64,000 nucleotides of DNA. Origin: Paracoccaceae bacterium. GTDB taxonomy: Bacteria > Pseudomonadota > Alphaproteobacteria > Rhodobacterales > Rhodobacteraceae. Of the stretch, positions 44,890 through 53,752 are shown piece after piece. The position numbers and the translations under genes are program-made. Positions within the stretch are counted from its first letter, which is position 1; the number at the start of each line of letters is the position of its first letter. The stretch spans positions 21,419 through 85,418 of the forward strand of contig JADGFD010000013.1 of the NCBI GenBank assembly GCA_016744015.1, read 5' to 3'. The notes beneath the pieces are model-generated. The model searched no databases. It had not been told where the DNA came from and saw only the letters and a list, made by a program, of their open reading frames with translations.

Positions 44890-45098
44890 AACACGTATTT
44901 GCCTGGGCTCAAGCTGGAGCAAGGGACCAATTGACGATAACGGAACAAACAGCCGCTACGGCTATGCAAATAATTGCACAGAGCTTGTCGTTTGTTAACA
45001 GTTGGTTAGCGCCGGACGGCAGGTGCGGCGAAACTCAAAAGATTTTGATTGTCTCTAACAGTAACGATTTAGGCGAGCATATAGGAGGGAACAGGTAA
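44886..45098 (+). CDS. small island protein of unknown function (70 aa)
   Basis: Its ATG overlaps the HTH gene stop and its own TAA overlaps the next ATG (TAATG), a chain of couplings that makes the frame credible. The sequence WAQAGARDQLTITEQTAATAMQIIAQSL is helical. It contains copy 1 of the GTGCAA palindrome. Confidence 0.6.
   Translation: MKHVFAWAQAGARDQLTITEQTAATAMQIIAQSLSFVNSWLAPDGRCGETQKILIVSNSNDLGEHIGGNR
44964..44979. repeat. island palindrome copy 1: ATGCAA-ATAA-TTGCAC
   Basis: One of five copies of RTGCAA-N4-TTGCAC found only in the island, here inside the 70-aa gene, 120 bp before the Rep-like gene. Confidence 0.75.
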
Positions 45099-46045
45099 TG
45101 ATTATAAAGTTAAAGAAACACAAAAAGCAGCATGCAAATAATTGCACGCTCATAATCGACAAATGCTCCATCTTATTTCCAAGCAAATCAGGGGATGAGC
45201 ACTCAGCTGTTCTTGCCTCTTCTATAAACGCCGAAAATGCAGGGCTGCTAAAACAGACAAATATCAGAGTCAGGAATTACACCAGAAAATACTTCATTCC
45301 TCAATTCGAAGAATACGGAAAAGTTCTTTTCTTCACGCGCCCGAAATATCCATCCCAAGCACCGTTCGGTGTGGAGTTTAACCCGACCAAGCTGGGCAAA
45401 GAGAAAACGAACGCGCTGCTTGAGTTTATATATCAACACTTCTTCTTTGGTGACTGGAAGGCCTATGCTGAGCAAGCGACCCTAAGTCGTGCAGACGTGT
45501 CTATCGACGTCCTGGGCCTTGATATCAGAAAAGCTTTCTTCTCAGCCCCTGGGGCAAAAACCAGCCAGTGCTTTCATGGTGTTGGGAACCGCAAGCAATC
45601 CGAAATCCACAACTTTCCGGGCAACAAGCGCCTCACTATTTATGACAAGGCCGCCGAGCGAAGAGAAAGGGCAAAGAAAGACAAAACGATTGTAGTTGCA
45701 GATATCCCAGCAGCGTGGACGCGTGCTGAAACCAATCTTCGTAAATGCGGGATGCTCCGCAATTTGATAAACCTGAAAAACCCTCTTCTGGATTTTTCGA
45801 TTGTACAGCGGACCAAGCCGGAAGGCGTCGATCAGGACCTTTGGAATTTGCTTTGCCTTGCGGCTGACAATACTTGCTTTGAAAATGTATTGGAGATGAT
45901 TAGCTCCTCTGCATTGCGAAACAAGATCAAGAAACACCAGGCTGCACATCCAATAGACGGTTGGGATGCAAACAAGCTCTGGGAGCAATGGCCTGAGGCA
46001 GTCAAAAACAGTGGGTTGATTGATTTCCTCTCTAACCTTGAGTGA
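45098..46045 (+). CDS. replication initiator-like protein
   Basis: A 315-aa protein with AGGAGGGA upstream. Three elements fit the Rep_trans/replication initiation factor pattern: TLSRADVSIDVLG (Asp-containing motif 2), NKRLTIYDKAAERRER (Tyr-Asp-Lys then Glu), and PAAWTRAETNLRK. The family nicks DNA at an origin to start rolling-circle replication. A partial, broken second copy of its C-terminal half follows. It is the last gene of the coupled set. The function is inferred from motif resemblance only. Confidence 0.55.
   Translation: MIIKLKKHKKQHANNCTLIIDKCSILFPSKSGDEHSAVLASSINAENAGLLKQTNIRVRNYTRKYFIPQFEEYGKVLFFTRPKYPSQAPFGVEFNPTKLGKEKTNALLEFIYQHFFFGDWKAYAEQATLSRADVSIDVLGLDIRKAFFSAPGAKTSQCFHGVGNRKQSEIHNFPGNKRLTIYDKAAERRERAKKDKTIVVADIPAAWTRAETNLRKCGMLRNLINLKNPLLDFSIVQRTKPEGVDQDLWNLLCLAADNTCFENVLEMISSSALRNKIKKHQAAHPIDGWDANKLWEQWPEAVKNSGLIDFLSNLE
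45132..45147. repeat. island palindrome copy 2: ATGCAA-ATAA-TTGCAC
   Basis: Identical to copy 1, lying 34 bp inside the Rep-like coding region, where it encodes HANNCT. Confidence 0.75.
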
Positions 46046-46064
46046 GTTGTGGGGATTAAATCCC

Positions 46065-46495
46065 TCATTTTTGGCTCTAAAAGACCACCACGCAGTCATC
46101 TATGATAAGGCAGCCCAACTCCTCAAGGCAAAAGGTATCGCCCCCACACAGGCTTGTACACGCGTTGAGGCGCGCCTTAAGAACTGCTGCATGCTCAAGA
46201 AATCAAGACGCTAAAAAATCCTCTGTTGGACTTTCATGTTTCCAGCATGAAATCCCCAACTGACCTAAACTCGGATCTCTGGAAAGCGTTAAATGCATAT
46301 ATTCACACCAAGACTCAAAATGCAGCGTTTCAGAGCCTCTCCCCCAAAATCAGAAAAATACTGGCTAGATCACTAAAAACTCAGCCTCTGACTTGCTGGA
46401 GCTCGAAAGATATTTGGCAAAACTGGTCTGACATCGTTGATGGCAGCGGCTTGAATGTGATTTACGACAAACAAGCACATTTCCATCCAACTTAA
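46065..46495 (+). pseudogene. broken second copy of the Rep-like C-terminal half
   Basis: Two frames match the Rep-like protein in order: VIYDKAAQLLKAKG ... RVEARLKNCCMLK, then after a shift at about 46195 KNPLLDFHVSS, DLWKALNAYIHTKTQNAAF and WSSKDIWQNWSDIVDGSGL. The intact gene has IYDKAAERRERA, KNPLLDFSIVQ, DLWNLLCLAADNTCF and DANKLWEQW. It is an old diverged duplication that lost its N-terminal half and its frame. Confidence 0.75.
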
Positions 46496-46569
46496 TGGGT
46501 AAGTCTGGCCTCAGGATATGGTATTGGGTTTTACGAAATTCATTCGACGATCGTCATCTTCGATTCAGT

Positions 46570-46585
46570 GTGCAATTAATTGCAC
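46570..46585. repeat. island palindrome copy 3: GTGCAA-TTAA-TTGCAC
   Basis: Fully symmetrical copy in non-coding DNA upstream of the STAND gene. Confidence 0.75.
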
Positions 46586-46844
46586 CGGTAGCGAAAGTGA
46601 GCGCTGTTTAGCGGTGAAATTCAGGCTGAAACTCTCGAATAGTGTCCACAGAACACCCAAAAGACCCCCAAAGTGTCCACGGATGCCGGAATCCCTTAAT
46701 ACTTTGACACTTTATTTTTCCCAATTATTAGAAAGAAAAACTTCAGAATTAGACCCCCTAAACCAATTTGTGAGGGGTAAATAATTCATACGTGTGAAAA
46801 CCAAGCTCGAATACCACGATTATCGTTTAAGAGCATAGACCTGA

Positions 46845-46864
46845 TACCCCCCAAGTAGGGGGTA
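46845..46864. other. G/C-run hairpin
   Basis: TACCCCC, 6-nt loop CAAGTA, GGGGGTA. One element of the CCCCC-repeat cluster; no T-run follows. Confidence 0.5.
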
Positions 46865-47008
46865 CAAAATTTGACGTTTGGGGGGTCTAAATATGTCAAA
46901 ATGCCATAGAATTTCTTTGAGCACGAATCGAGTACGTAAAAGAGCGCGTGTGGCGGGAAATCGAAAATCGCTCTTCAAAAAACAAAAAAATTCGTTCACA
47001 CAATTGTC

Positions 47009-47024
47009 GTGCAATTATTTGCAC
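47009..47024. repeat. island palindrome copy 4: GTGCAA-TTAT-TTGCAC
   Basis: Lies 217 bp before the STAND start, in the opposite orientation of copies 1, 2 and 5 (its complement is GTGCAAATAATTGCAC). Confidence 0.75.
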
Positions 47025-47240
47025 GTAAACTGGCAAACCGAATCAAAAAACTGTGCCATTTTAACGGGTGAACTGTGAACATTTCAGGTTAAGGTCAATC
47101 TGTTTCTCAATCACCGTTACCCTATGCATGCGCATTACCGCTTCCGGCCCATTCCTGCCTTTCACTGATGGTCTCATCTCAGCGGCGCAGCTTCCTCATT
47201 GCGGACATTCGGGTATGGTGCCAATGTGGGTGGCGTGGCA

Positions 47241-50200
47241 ATGGAGATGCAAGATGGTATTAACTTGGTAGTGAAATCGATAATAGGCACACCTCCTGCT
47301 GCTGCCGGTCCTGCTGGTGCAGAGTTCGAAGTCAAAGTTGGATCGAGCTATCTTCTTGCTATGCTTGCAGATGCGCCTGCACGAGGGCTGCCTGGATCGA
47401 TCATTGAAAACGTATCATTCCAGAAGGGCGATGATGGTTATCCCATGGATGATGTCATTGTATCAACAAGGGGTTCTTCAGGAGAAATAGCTACATTGGA
47501 GATTCAAGCTAAGCGCTCGATTACTTTCGCACCAACAGATGCTGTCTTCAAAAAAGTGATGGCCCAAGTTGCGAAAACCGTCAAACAAAATGGGTTTTGG
47601 GGGCGCGATGTCCAACTAGCTGTTGCTACTTCGCAGACTTCAAGACAGATATCCGGTTCTTATCAAGAAGTGCTGAATTGGGCACGTGAAACGGATACGG
47701 ATAAATCCTTTTTTGCAAGATTAAACCGGATAGGAACAGCAAGTCCTGCGATGAAATCGTTTGTTTCAACGTTCCGAAAGCATCTTTCGGAATTTGGAGC
47801 GAAGCATGAAAATATTGATGTCTGGCGGGTTCTGAAACGGTTTCAGATTCTTGTTTTTGATTTTTCCAAAGAAAACGGCGCAGAAGACTATTGGGCGATT
47901 GACAGAGCAAAAGGACTCCTTGTCGAGCAAGAGCGCGATCGCGCGAGTTCACTCTGGTCTTCGATAATCACGATTGGATTGGCCACGGACACCGTGGGCG
48001 GGGACTGCAATCGCGCACAGCTTCTCAATAAATTATCGAAGGAAAGTTTTGCACTTGAAGCTCGGTGGGGTACACGAGCCGCGTTAAATAATCTAGCCGA
48101 GGCTTCTGGCTTTGCTATGGACGATGTATCCGACAAGATAAGCCGAATTTCCATCCCTCGGCATGACAGATTGAAAAACGTGCATACGTCGCTTTCCCAA
48201 GGGCGCTATCTTGAAATTCAGGGTGGTTCTGGCGTTGGTAAATCGGCCATTATGAAACGATATGTTTCGCAAATGGTGAACAGCCGGTCTGTAATTTTTT
48301 TGTCACCAAACAGAACAACACCGGGAGGCTGGCAGGAGCTTCGCCACCAACTGGAAATTGGCGGAAATGCAAAAGAGTTTCTAACTGAATTGTCGGCCTC
48401 GGGCAGTCCAATCATTTGCATTGATAACCTTGATTTCTTTTCCGAGCAGGAAAAAACAACCGTAAAGGATATTGTTCGAGCTGCGAAAGATGTGCCGGGC
48501 GTTCAGATTATTGCGACTGTACGCACCAAGCTTGAGCATGATGAACCAAATTGGCTTCCAGCTGACATACTTGATGAACTTGGGCGCGCACCGCCTGTTG
48601 TAGTTGGTGAGCTCAGCGATCAGGAGGTTGACGAGCTAACAGCTGAAGATCCCAAGTTGGCTGCTCTCCTCAAAGAGGGCCATCCAGCCAAGCAGGTAGC
48701 GCGCAATCTTTTTAGATTATCAAGGCTGGTTTTGTTGCAGAACGATGAAGCTCATATTCACACCGAAGTAGACCTCGCAAAGCTTTGGTGGAATACAGGA
48801 GATGGCGAAAAGGAAGATACTCATAAGGATCGTCAGCGCCTTTTGAGATCGATGGCAGAACATTACGCCCAGTCAAATGGGCTTTTCTCATCTATCGACG
48901 CTTCTCCTAAGGCGATACAACAATTGGTTGGTAGCGAGACACTCGTGGACCATGGAAATGATCAGGTTTCCTTCAAACATGATATTCTGCGCGAATGGGC
49001 CGTTGCGTGTCTCTTTAGTTTCCAAGCGGAGGCTGTTGAAGCAATCAAATTGACCAATCCGGGCCCGCAAACCTTGCTCAGGTCGTATGAATTGCAGACC
49101 CAAATGATCCTTGAATTTGGCGATAAAATTGGCTGGGTTACTCGGATTAATAGTTTGTCTCAATCTGGTATCCACCTGTCGTGGCAGCGTGCAGCGCTCT
49201 TAGCGATTGTCCATTCAGAAATCTCGTCTCAATTGCTCGCAGGTATGACGGCAGAATTATTGGCAAACGACGCTAAGATTGCCCAACAGCTTATTGCACT
49301 GGCTATCGCTTCTGAATCCCAGTCTTTCCAAGAGATGTTTCCCGAGATGGATGGTCAGTTGGCAAAGATTCCGGAAGGACTTGTTGCACCTAAAAACCCT
49401 TCTTGGAGTCGGCTTATCACTTGGCTTTTAAAATTGGAGCAAATCCCAGATCAACTTATTCCAGTCGCAGCAGATCTCATGTGTAACTGGATGATCGGGC
49501 TTGCCGGTTGGGCACCATTTTCTGAAGCTATACTAGCGCGCTTCTATGACTGGCTTGTCGAGATTGAGGCTGCAAAATATTCGAAAACTTTTCAAGATCG
49601 GTTTAAGCTCTTTGGAGGTCAATTGTCTTCAAATGAGCTTAAGAAACTTGAAGAAGATCTACGCACATATTTCTGCGCATTCGCAGACAAAGTCCCCGCC
49701 TTGGCCGCAAAATATCTGGTCGGCGTGATGCACCGTGATGTATCTGAATATGTGGTCGCAAACATCCTTAAAAACAGTGGAGCGCTAGCAAAAGCAGCCC
49801 CGAAGGAGCTTTCGGAGTTGACCCGAAACACTCTAATTGTTGATCAAACATCCAGCATGCGGCCGCGAGAAAACTACGATGAAGGCCTTTCCCATGTAGA
49901 TACTCGATTTATGCCCGAATCCCCGGCACAAGGGCCTTTTTTCGCGTTGTTAACGCACTGTCCTGATGAGGGGTTGAGGCTTATCAATGAATTGGTCGGC
50001 CATGTCATTGATTTCCAGATTGATAAATGGGGCGCGGATGATGACACTATCATTATACCTTTTGATACAGGTGAACGTCATTTTCGGTACTCGAGTTCTT
50101 TCGAGTGGAGCCGCCACGGTCGAAGTCACAGCGTCACTTCCGCTTTAATGGCTTTGGAGGCATGGGGTCATAAACGCATCGAGAACGGCGATAGTCCGTC

Positions 50201-52394
50201 GGAGGTGGTGTTCGACATACTTGGGTCGGAGAACGCTTCAGTCGCGGTTTTAACCGTTGCTATTGATGTGTTGCTATCGAGCGATCAGACCACATATGCA
50301 GATATCATGCCCTTTCTAGCCAGCCCTGAACTGGTAGCAATGGACCGTACTAGGCCGAATATTCAAGACCCTGCGGACTTCGATATATTTGGCATATCCT
50401 CAATGCAAAAGGAGCCTTTGGGCGAAGTGTCCAAATCATATCTAAAAGGAAAGGCATCAAGGCAGACCAATCTTGAGAATGTCGTTCCGCAATTCGTCTT
50501 TCGTGCCGGAAAGGAGATGTGTGAGGCCCTTTCACAAAAGTTGCTGGCTGCGTCGAACCGACTTGGACAGCCTGAATTAGGGCGTCATTATGCAGATCCT
50601 CGACTTATGGCCTTATACCTTCGTTGCCAGCTTGATTTGCAGAACTACGACAAGACGAACGTTGTCTCCGAAGATGGGAAAACTGTGGAGGCGATGGTGT
50701 TCAATGCCCCACCTGAGTTGGCTCGCTATGACAAAGCCCTTGAGCCCTCGCGCCAGGCTTCATTTCAACGAGTTGAAGAAAATACCATAGAGTGGAATGC
50801 TGGGGCTGCCGTCGAGGATCCATCTAAGGGGTCTGTCGAATTGGCAGCTAAAGCAATGGGACTTGCGATACATAAGTCATCTGATGATAAACAGACGCTC
50901 AACTTCATTGCCGCTTCAGCGTTGCTCGTCTTGCGCGATGGAGATGCTGAGTTGAGGACTGAGCATGGCGATTGGGCGGTTGAAAAGCTCTCTGAGTTTG
51001 GCACGCAAAATGGTGACTATCACGACGGAGCATTTTCATTCCTACGCTATAATCGAGCTGCACTAGCGTTGAACGGCTTGAGTTGTGCTTTGGTGGCTCC
51101 GTTGAGCGATGAACAAATTCGACCAATTCTAGCTACCATCGCAAAACACCCACGAGCAATCACACCAGGGCTTCGCAATTCAATGGAGAAACTTATAGCG
51201 GCGGACCCAAAAATATTGAAATCGATCGTGCGAGTGGCTATTGCGGGATGCATCTTTCCGCGGAAAGACTGGCACGATATAGCTGAATATGAAGTTAGAA
51301 AATCTCGCTCTATGGCAAGGATAAGTGAAGCTATAGAAGCCGAGATAGATTGGGTCCTGCAAAGAGCGAATGAGCCCGATTGGCCCGACCTTCCATCTGT
51401 AAAGCCCAAGATCAGACAAGAAATTCGCATTGGCAGGGCTCCACTGTTTGACGCTGAAGAAGTTGAGACCGCGGAGGATGAGGGGATAATTCCCAATCCA
51501 GACAATCTGATTTTTGATGATAACTCAATCGCGCGTATAATCATGGCGACAACACCTGCCATTAGGTCTGATTGGCTTATCGAAATTCTTGAGGTTTTCT
51601 GGCCTTTCACCCAAATTAAAAATGGTGTGAAGGCTGATGGCAAGCAGGTTGACCCACCCACAGAATGGAACAATTGTTATTATGCGCTGTTAGCCGAAGC
51701 GCTTACCGCCATGCCAAAACCAACGGCTCAAATTACGCTGAAGGAGAGACTACTAAATCTGCCCGACCGAAGCTTCATTAATGGCGCAGCACCGTTCCTG
51801 CAGTGCTTGGATGACATGACGTTTGGAGGTGAAACTATCTCAATAGAACTAGCCGTCGAATATCGAACTGCGGTCGCAGATCGAATGATGGAAACAGTTG
51901 ATTGGCATTGGTTAGTTGGTGATACTTCAAGCTCGATGGCTGTTGATTTTCGGCCAGCAATCTCCAGTTTATTTCACAACAGCGCTTTTGCTTATGAACC
52001 CCCAACTTCTCGCCTTCTAGGGCCTGGTATTCGGAGATTAGATCCCGAAATTCCATTGTTGGTGAAGTGCATCTCCAGTGCGCCTTCACATGCAGTTGCA
52101 GTGTTCACAATGAATTTGGTAGAGGTGGAATTCATGCCAAGTCATAAGCCGATGGTTCTAGCATTGGCTGATTCATGTTTGAAAACTGGAATTGTGGACC
52201 GAGGATTCTGGATTAATACTGGGATTGGCGCGCGAGTTTGCTCGTATTTTGATAAACTTCTGGGTGCTATCGCTGATCGAGAGAGTGTTAATATCCTAGG
52301 TCAGGAACTGGATGACATCATAAATCAATTCATTTTGATAGGAATACCAGAGGCACAACGACTGCACGACGCACTAACTACCAGCAATGGGTAA
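47241..52394 (+). CDS. STAND NTPase with N-terminal nuclease-like domain (Avs-like)
   Basis: A 1717-aa protein if started at the ATG at 47241 (in-frame ATG also at 47247). Residues about 55-110 hold PMDDVIV (Asp70-Asp71) then LEIQAKRS (Glu87, Gln89, Lys91), the D...ExQxK order of Cap4-type PD-(D/E)xK nucleases. Walker A GGSGVGKSA at 328-336, Walker B IICIDNLDFF at about 391-400 and IIATVRTKLE define a STAND NTPase. The last 1100 residues are helical repeat-like, the place of target sensing in Avs proteins. Length and architecture fit antiviral STAND (AVAST) NTPases. Flanked by repeats upstream, alone on its transcript. Function inferred, target unknown. Confidence 0.8.
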   Translation: MEMQDGINLVVKSIIGTPPAAAGPAGAEFEVKVGSSYLLAMLADAPARGLPGSIIENVSFQKGDDGYPMDDVIVSTRGSSGEIATLEIQAKRSITFAPTDAVFKKVMAQVAKTVKQNGFWGRDVQLAVATSQTSRQISGSYQEVLNWARETDTDKSFFARLNRIGTASPAMKSFVSTFRKHLSEFGAKHENIDVWRVLKRFQILVFDFSKENGAEDYWAIDRAKGLLVEQERDRASSLWSSIITIGLATDTVGGDCNRAQLLNKLSKESFALEARWGTRAALNNLAEASGFAMDDVSDKISRISIPRHDRLKNVHTSLSQGRYLEIQGGSGVGKSAIMKRYVSQMVNSRSVIFLSPNRTTPGGWQELRHQLEIGGNAKEFLTELSASGSPIICIDNLDFFSEQEKTTVKDIVRAAKDVPGVQIIATVRTKLEHDEPNWLPADILDELGRAPPVVVGELSDQEVDELTAEDPKLAALLKEGHPAKQVARNLFRLSRLVLLQNDEAHIHTEVDLAKLWWNTGDGEKEDTHKDRQRLLRSMAEHYAQSNGLFSSIDASPKAIQQLVGSETLVDHGNDQVSFKHDILREWAVACLFSFQAEAVEAIKLTNPGPQTLLRSYELQTQMILEFGDKIGWVTRINSLSQSGIHLSWQRAALLAIVHSEISSQLLAGMTAELLANDAKIAQQLIALAIASESQSFQEMFPEMDGQLAKIPEGLVAPKNPSWSRLITWLLKLEQIPDQLIPVAADLMCNWMIGLAGWAPFSEAILARFYDWLVEIEAAKYSKTFQDRFKLFGGQLSSNELKKLEEDLRTYFCAFADKVPALAAKYLVGVMHRDVSEYVVANILKNSGALAKAAPKELSELTRNTLIVDQTSSMRPRENYDEGLSHVDTRFMPESPAQGPFFALLTHCPDEGLRLINELVGHVIDFQIDKWGADDDTIIIPFDTGERHFRYSSSFEWSRHGRSHSVTSALMALEAWGHKRIENGDSPSEVVFDILGSENASVAVLTVAIDVLLSSDQTTYADIMPFLASPELVAMDRTRPNIQDPADFDIFGISSMQKEPLGEVSKSYLKGKASRQTNLENVVPQFVFRAGKEMCEALSQKLLAASNRLGQPELGRHYADPRLMALYLRCQLDLQNYDKTNVVSEDGKTVEAMVFNAPPELARYDKALEPSRQASFQRVEENTIEWNAGAAVEDPSKGSVELAAKAMGLAIHKSSDDKQTLNFIAASALLVLRDGDAELRTEHGDWAVEKLSEFGTQNGDYHDGAFSFLRYNRAALALNGLSCALVAPLSDEQIRPILATIAKHPRAITPGLRNSMEKLIAADPKILKSIVRVAIAGCIFPRKDWHDIAEYEVRKSRSMARISEAIEAEIDWVLQRANEPDWPDLPSVKPKIRQEIRIGRAPLFDAEEVETAEDEGIIPNPDNLIFDDNSIARIIMATTPAIRSDWLIEILEVFWPFTQIKNGVKADGKQVDPPTEWNNCYYALLAEALTAMPKPTAQITLKERLLNLPDRSFINGAAPFLQCLDDMTFGGETISIELAVEYRTAVADRMMETVDWHWLVGDTSSSMAVDFRPAISSLFHNSAFAYEPPTSRLLGPGIRRLDPEIPLLVKCISSAPSHAVAVFTMNLVEVEFMPSHKPMVLALADSCLKTGIVDRGFWINTGIGARVCSYFDKLLGAIADRESVNILGQELDDIINQFILIGIPEAQRLHDALTTSNG

Positions 52395-52617
52395 CCAGTT
52401 GGCATATGGCCACTGTGAATGGCTGGTTTAGGGGATTCGTAGAGGGTCTTTGCATATCTTTGCACTTGCAGCGAAAGTCGGCTATCCGCCCAAATCGACC
52501 GAAAGCGCCAATGCCAAAATCTGCGCATTTTCCTTGCCTCTGGTTGACCATTTGTTATCGTAAGTCGTGGGATCGCACGATTTGACGCCTCCAAACCACT
52601 TATGGAGGTGAAATTAC
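52395..52617. other. spacer with repeated TTTGCA half sites
   Basis: At about 52449-52470 TTTGCA, TTTGCAC and TTGCA occur in short succession, related to the GTGCAA half site. The ribosome site of the next gene, GGAGGTG, is at its end. No ORF. Confidence 0.4.
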
Positions 52618-53727
52618 GTGCACACGCGACAAATCTTGCAATCTTATTGCTCAAGACATCTTGGAGAAATCGTTAGCGGCTTTAAGTTTGCCCACGAGTT
52701 GGAGCCGCTTAAAGCTGACATCTATATCGGTATTTCGTTGCTTCAGAAGTCAATCCGGCGAGGCCAGCACAAATACGCAATTCCAGCGGCGCTTTGTGTT
52801 TTGCAACATAGTCAAAGCGCTTTCTGGCGACGTCTTTGCATTATCTCCTTTGAAGATATCGGCATTGCAAATATCAATTTAGTAGGGGCTGTCCTTTTTG
52901 CAGCTGTTAGACAGAAGTTCAGACACGATCTGGGTGGCGATGAAGCCGTTGCAATAGCGGTCGTGTCGGCAATGTGCTTTTCTCGCAAGGACCGCTCACT
53001 AGATGATCTATTCGAGTTTGCGCAAATGGCCAAAGGACTTGATCCGCTAAAACGGCATCTTGCGGCTATGACCCTGCGGGAAAGGTTGGAATGTTCGACC
53101 AATTTCGAGCAACCACTTATTGCGCAAGCCCTTGCCGTATTATCTTACTCAATTGGCCTGCCGATTTCCCCTCACATGCGTCAAGGCCGATTGAAGCGCA
53201 CTAACGCTTTTCTTGACGCCTTAATCCGACTTAGGCTTGATCCATTGTTGGTTGAACTTTCTCGATACGGGCTTGCTCAGTCACGGACGATATTACCAGT
53301 CCTGCTTCCTGTTTTGTTCAATCGTCAGGCCAGTACTGAAAATACAGCACAAACAGATATTTTCATGCCCTCAATCCAAATAAACGAACTGCCCTGCTGG
53401 GTTTACAACGCAAATACAAGAATTGGTCTTCTGGCGATACGAAACTACATCAAGCAATCGAGACAGATGTCAGAATTCTTGAAGGCATTTTCGACACGAG
53501 AATTATCAAAACAAAAGGTCGTTGGAAATTTGACTTTCCGAATGGAAAGCACACAACTCAAAAACCGTTTGGTTTGGGACATCGGAATGAAAACACGTCA
53601 AAGCGTAGATGCGCTAGGACCAGGAATTCAAGCCGGAAAGCTAGAATTCGCAAAGCAGATTTTAACAGAAGAATTCGGATTGTTGAACCAGTGTCGCACT
53701 GACGCTGCTCAACTTTACATCCGATAA
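52618..53727 (+). CDS. protein with RarA/MgsA C-terminal-like region
   Basis: A 369-aa protein starting at a GTG with GGAGGTG seven bases upstream. The N-terminal part, DIYIGISLLQKSIRRGQHKYAI ... FWRRLCIISFEDIGIAN, resembles the C-terminal tetramerisation region of RarA/MgsA (KSIRG..D.A....L...RRL..IASEDIG..), but no AAA+ domain is present. The rest is helical and unfamiliar. It ends 25 bp before the second recombinase, so the pair is probably one unit. RarA acts at stalled replication forks; a role in recombination is only a suggestion. Confidence 0.6.
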   Translation: MHTRQILQSYCSRHLGEIVSGFKFAHELEPLKADIYIGISLLQKSIRRGQHKYAIPAALCVLQHSQSAFWRRLCIISFEDIGIANINLVGAVLFAAVRQKFRHDLGGDEAVAIAVVSAMCFSRKDRSLDDLFEFAQMAKGLDPLKRHLAAMTLRERLECSTNFEQPLIAQALAVLSYSIGLPISPHMRQGRLKRTNAFLDALIRLRLDPLLVELSRYGLAQSRTILPVLLPVLFNRQASTENTAQTDIFMPSIQINELPCWVYNANTRIGLLAIRNYIKQSRQMSEFLKAFSTRELSKQKVVGNLTFRMESTQLKNRLVWDIGMKTRQSVDALGPGIQAGKLEFAKQILTEEFGLLNQCRTDAAQLYIR

Positions 53728-53752
53728 TCTTCTATTATCGGAGTCAAAAGCC

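Larger units (their letters stand above)
46496..47240. other. origin- or control-like non-coding region before the STAND gene
   Basis: About 745 bp without a convincing gene. It holds two GTGCAA palindromes, repeats of AGACCCCCNAA type at 46662 and 46751, the related TACCCCCCAAG at 46845, the reverse-strand copy at 46876-46888, and a 7-bp hairpin TACCCCC/GGGGGTA at 46845-46864. AGTGTCCAC occurs at 46651 and 46672. This density of repeats fits a replication origin or a control region for the STAND gene. Confidence 0.5.

Noticed and set aside
46518..47078. Small ORFs upstream of the STAND gene (46518-46784 and 46878-47078)
   Set aside because: No good ribosome sites, no recognisable domain, and they overlap repeats; treated as non-coding.
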